The position numbers and the translations under genes are program-made. The notes beneath the pieces were generated by a model, which did not search any database, was not told the DNA's origin, and saw only the letters and a program-made list of their open reading frames with translations. 64,000 bases of DNA from Microbulbifer variabilis. GTDB taxonomy: Bacteria > Pseudomonadota > Gammaproteobacteria > Pseudomonadales > Cellvibrionaceae. This document shows, piece after piece, positions 58,283 to 64,000 of this stretch (position 1 is the stretch's first letter; each line of letters opens with the position of its first letter). The stretch is taken from positions 3,373,501 through 3,437,500 of the forward strand of contig NZ_CP092418.1 of the NCBI RefSeq assembly GCF_023716485.1. The letters run 5' to 3'.

Positions 58283-60553
58283 TCAGGAATCTTCCTCACA
58301 TGCTTCATCTTCAGGCGAATTTTCACACAAATCATAGGTACACTTGAACTGCCAGAGCGCGGTAATGCCTGTGTCCGAGCTACCTTCCCGCGCAGGAACA
58401 TTGACCTCTACCTTTACGAAGTCAGAACCTTTCGGTTCAGCATTATCTGGGGCATTGACTGTTATACGAAAAACACTAGGGCCAACGTCACTAGTATTAG
58501 CAACTGCATTGTCCTCTGGCCACACTTCGCAATAATCTGATTCAATATTTATCTTCGTCCCCAAGGGCAAGCGGCCGTTGTATTCATCAGAAAGATAAAA
58601 AAGCACTGAACCGGTTCCACCTTTCGATATATCCACATCAGGCTGAGTAATGAAATCACCCTCAGCAGTTTCAAATATCCCGTATGGCTTATCTCCCGAA
58701 ACCAGAAGTTCTACCTGCTTACGTACATGAATCAGTTCTTTCGAGCAACTTCCATCTGCCTCTGCTTCATCTGAACAAAGAACACCATTGTAAATGCCGT
58801 TGCCCTGATCGTAGACTCCATTATTATTCAAGTCAGCAGGCCAATCTTCATCGCCAGCCACTTCGGGACAATCAGGATAGCAACTACCAGCATTGCCAGA
58901 GTTCCCGAACGCACCATCTTCATTGTGATCCAAAAATGCTTCCGGTAAATCAGTAAAGTCTTCCCCGGTATCAAAGCGTCCATTACCATTGGCATCTGTA
59001 AAAGTTTCTTGCCCAAACGCATATGCGAGAATTGTTGAGCGAGCACCATACGGCTGCCCTAAAGACACCGGGCAGGGAACGCCCAAAAGCCCAGTTTCAG
59101 GACAGACTGTGTTATTAATGGTTCGAACCGAGTGGGCTTGACCGTCAACACCAACAAATGTATATGACTCGGGCTTACGAGGGTCCTGGCTAGTCCAATT
59201 TACTGAACAGTTACCGTCAACCGTGGTACAAGATCCAGTTATACGTCCATACTCTGTTGTAAAAGTAATTGCAGTACCATCTGGGACCTTATTATTAAAA
59301 GCATCACCAGCATAAGCAGTAACTGTTGAAGTTGCGCCGTTAAAAGTATCGCCACCTGGATTTAAAATGGTAGCAGCCACATCAAAAGAATTCTGATCAG
59401 GGATGCCTACAGAGACCACCAACTCATCAGATACGGTGGAGACAACCTCCCCGCCATCGACTGTTATTGAGGCAACTACTGAAACCGGCGTCGCCACAGT
59501 ACCAGAAGAAACTAGTGCAGTTACTTCACCATCCGCATTGGTCGTGCCGGAATCGTTAGTAAGGGTCGCATCACCTACTTCTGTGGACAAAGAAAAGTTA
59601 ACTTCAACTCCACTTATTGGCAGGTCATTCTTGCTTAAAACCTGAAAAACCAGCGTTGATGTTTCCTTACCGCCAGTACCCTTAATGGAGATTATCGTAG
59701 GATCTGCACTTACAAACTCAATGGAGCCGACCTCTGGAGGCATTACAGTAAGCTGGCCGCTGGCCGATATACTTGGATATGCCGCTAACGCTGCTGTGAT
59801 CTTATCCTCACCTTCACACCCCTCGGCAGTATAGGTCGAGGTTGCCTTACCTTCCGTTGTGGTAACCGGAGAATCAAGAGTAGCTACGGCTGGTTGGCTC
59901 AAGCTGCAATTACTGGAAAATTCTACCTGCATCCTCTTAGAGTAAAGATTGCCGTCAGGACCTTGTACATAAACACTAACTGGCGTACTCCCCTTAGAAG
60001 ATAGGTTCTGAGCAAGAATCTCCAGGGCACCCGACACAAACTGCTGGTTTTTATCCAAATAACCAAGCATCAAAGCAGGCTCTTCGATACTAAATCGTAG
60101 TGGCGAGTAGGGTGCCTGGTCTGTACTAACGCTATCGTAAGCAACAACGATCTCTCCAGCACTGCCAATTTGCTGCCCTTCAACATCCAGTTCCAGAGTA
60201 GCAACGCCACTGTCATTGGTCTTGACTATTCCACTCTCAGGGCTCAACTCACCCAAGGTTGTTGTAACGGTTATGTTATCTGAGGCAATAGGATCACCAT
60301 TGTCACTCTTTACCGTAACATGGACACGTACAGGTTCTTCTGGGTTGGGATTTTCAACCAACTCATCCGTACCTAAGTCACGTAGCTCTATAGTAATGCT
60401 ATAAGAGGGATCTGTTTCTGGTGAAGTTGGATCCGGGGAAGAAGCCCCGTCATCGCTACCACCACTACCACCACCACAGGCGGCTAGTGAAACTGCAATG
60501 GTCAGCAATAGAAACCATCGCGAAATTGATTGGTACAGCGTAAGAATGTGCAT
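58283..60553 (-). CDS. Large Ig-like-domain lipoprotein with calcium-type loops
   Basis: A 756-residue lipoprotein; the signal ends in a lipobox (SLAACGGGSGG). An acidic linker follows, then several bacterial Ig-like (Big_1/invasin-type) domains with repeated motifs such as NDSGVATLELDVEG, TTNADGEVTALVSSGT and AFNNKVPDGTAITFTT. Near residues 500-600 are Asp/Asn-rich loops (DANGNGRFDTGED, DHNEDGAFGNSG, DLNNNGVYDQGNG) resembling EF-hand or dockerin calcium sites. It is probably exposed on the outer membrane and may act in adhesion. AAGGA lies seven bases before the ATG. It borders an rRNA operon on the same strand. Confidence 0.85.
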   Translation of the reverse strand: MHILTLYQSISRWFLLLTIAVSLAACGGGSGGSDDGASSPDPTSPETDPSYSITIELRDLGTDELVENPNPEEPVRVHVTVKSDNGDPIASDNITVTTTLGELSPESGIVKTNDSGVATLELDVEGQQIGSAGEIVVAYDSVSTDQAPYSPLRFSIEEPALMLGYLDKNQQFVSGALEILAQNLSSKGSTPVSVYVQGPDGNLYSKRMQVEFSSNCSLSQPAVATLDSPVTTTEGKATSTYTAEGCEGEDKITAALAAYPSISASGQLTVMPPEVGSIEFVSADPTIISIKGTGGKETSTLVFQVLSKNDLPISGVEVNFSLSTEVGDATLTNDSGTTNADGEVTALVSSGTVATPVSVVASITVDGGEVVSTVSDELVVSVGIPDQNSFDVAATILNPGGDTFNGATSTVTAYAGDAFNNKVPDGTAITFTTEYGRITGSCTTVDGNCSVNWTSQDPRKPESYTFVGVDGQAHSVRTINNTVCPETGLLGVPCPVSLGQPYGARSTILAYAFGQETFTDANGNGRFDTGEDFTDLPEAFLDHNEDGAFGNSGNAGSCYPDCPEVAGDEDWPADLNNNGVYDQGNGIYNGVLCSDEAEADGSCSKELIHVRKQVELLVSGDKPYGIFETAEGDFITQPDVDISKGGTGSVLFYLSDEYNGRLPLGTKINIESDYCEVWPEDNAVANTSDVGPSVFRITVNAPDNAEPKGSDFVKVEVNVPAREGSSDTGITALWQFKCTYDLCENSPEDEACEEDS

Positions 60554-61230
60554 CTAACTATCCTTCAATATCTTTAGCGCCCAATGGCAGCAACAGCCAT
60601 CACTGCCCAAACTGGGTATGTATAGTCTTCCCCGACACGGCTGAATACGTCTTTAGCTATCATCGACCACTCATACAAGTGAGAAGCCTTAACGTGCCTC
60701 TATCGTGTTGCGTATAAGAGCAGATAAAAACCCTTCAACCCACAAGAAAAGGCAACGGGCGACTATCCTGAATCGCTATATTAAAATCAAGTTCTTTATG
60801 CCTATGCTGTACGACTGTCTCACAAAAATGAGGCCAGGATGAGATTTAGATCAAATAATTTCTCATAAGAACACCAAGCTCAAGTTATTACTTCAACATA
60901 AACAAAGGACAAAGAAAGCTTCATTGATTCTCCAGCAACATTATTGAGAGGATAAATTTGGCAAAAGCTTTTAATCTCCCCTTTTTTATTTTTAATTCCC
61001 AATCGCAATTCACTGATATTTCTTTCATCCACAAAAAAAGCCCGCCTGCTTAGCAGTCGAACCCTTTGTTATTGTCATGGAAAACAAAATCAAGATCAGA
61101 TTGATGATCAATGCCGGATTTAAGTTTTAATTTGAAGTATTGCTAGCTTGAACCAGAAGATTGACCAAGCAAATTAAGAACTCAATTTTCTTCAGCCCAT
61201 CTTATCTTTTTCTCTAAATATTTTTACACA
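60554..61230. other. Intergenic region upstream of the Ig-like gene
   Basis: About 677 AT-rich bases between the lipoprotein start and the rRNA terminator. I see no gene, RNA or repeat that I can support. It should hold the lipoprotein promoter. Confidence 0.4.
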
Positions 61231-61268
61231 TAAAAAAAGGGCCACCCTATTGGGTGGCCCTTTTCGGA
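61231..61268 (-). terminator. rRNA operon terminator
   Basis: On the minus strand a stem (aaaagggccaccc / gggtggccctttt) with a short loop is followed by a T-run. It lies just after the 5S rRNA gene. Confidence 0.9.
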
Positions 61269-61274
61269 TTAGAA

Positions 61275-61391
61275 GCCTGACGATGACCTACTCTCACATG
61301 GGGAAGCCCCACACTACCATCGGCGATGTTGCGTTTCACTTCTGAGTTCGGCAAGGGATCAGGTGGTTCCACAACTCTATTGTCGTCAGGC
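61275..61391 (-). rRNA. rrf: 5S ribosomal RNA
   Basis: About 117 bases. Read on the minus strand, the closing stem cctgacga / tcgtcagg is intact and the internal segments CCGAACTCAGAAGTGAAACG and CCGATGGTAGTGTGGGG are diagnostic. It lies about 200 bases after the 23S gene. Confidence 0.95.
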
Positions 61392-61594
61392 AAACTGGCT
61401 TGGGTTGGCGTTGGTCTTATAAGCAATTTTGCTTGGCCTACCGTGTTATCGCTGTTTGCCTCGGTCTGCTGACCGGCGATAACCCCAAATAAGTCGGTAA
61501 AACAATCTGTAGTAATACACCGCAAGCGATCATTGTGTGTCTTTCATTCCACAATCCGCTAGCTTAGCTAGTCGTTAGTAACCATCTCTGTTGT
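61392..61594 (-). other. 23S-5S intergenic spacer
   Basis: About 203 bases between 23S and 5S with no tRNA visible. It is transcribed as part of the rRNA precursor. Confidence 0.6.

Positions 61595-64000
<2,406 letters not shown>

Overview
The window looks like chromosomal DNA of a free-living, probably marine gammaproteobacterium. The evidence is a CpxP/CpxR/CpxA-type envelope stress locus, FldB, YciO and RNase AM, a guaB-guaA pair next to xseA, the TamA/TamB envelope assembly pair, a TonB-dependent receptor, S9 peptidases and a TPP-riboswitch thiamine operon. The mix resembles Cellvibrionales such as Microbulbifer, but that is an inference from memory and cannot be proven here. No phage, integrase, insertion sequence or CRISPR array was found. 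Most of the window is ordinary housekeeping DNA, with a more accessory stretch from about 53.7 to 60.6 kb.

Layout: 1-3128, two S9-family peptidases in tandem. 3202-7879, fldB with a small partner gene, then a divergent cpxP-like / cpxRA locus whose intergenic region holds five CpxR-like half sites exactly 10 bp apart, then an SRPBCC protein. 7951-12770 (minus), rluB-scpB-scpA, yciO and a PHP-domain RNase AM. 13021-17908 (plus), a VC0807-like membrane protein, YciI, an SH3/coiled-coil protein, a periplasmic cyclophilin, then a tightly overlapping pdxJ / DUF2520-type / TrmH-family operon. 18277-21438 (minus), guaB-guaA, divergent from xseA. 23021-31618, an MltF-like lipoprotein with two solute-binding domains, a quinone oxidoreductase, a TonB-dependent receptor and a stand-alone FtsH.

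31945-36270: tRNA-Arg(ACG) with its own promoter and terminator, a solute-binding protein, an MtfA-like peptidase, an HD-domain protein and a secreted protein with a GH16-like motif. 36503-46517: tamA-tamB, a small membrane protein, acetoacetyl-CoA synthetase divergent from a LysR regulator, and Dps with a possible OxyR-like site. 46860-53443 (minus): a complete thiamine operon, thiC-thiO-thiS-thiG-thiDE-thiF, behind a TPP riboswitch. 53724-60553: an SGNH hydrolase, a lipoprotein that joins a DsbA-like thioredoxin domain to GspC-like HR and PDZ domains, a decayed acetolactate synthase gene and a large Ig-like-domain lipoprotein. 61231-64000: the end of an rRNA operon on the minus strand (23S, 5S, terminator).

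The strongest candidates for something undescribed are the DsbA/GspC-type fusion, whose first redox cysteine is replaced by serine, and the five-fold phased CpxR-like array. The acetolactate synthase pseudogene, the double-sensor MltF and a PdxJ that reads like the Bacteroidota form are secondary observations.
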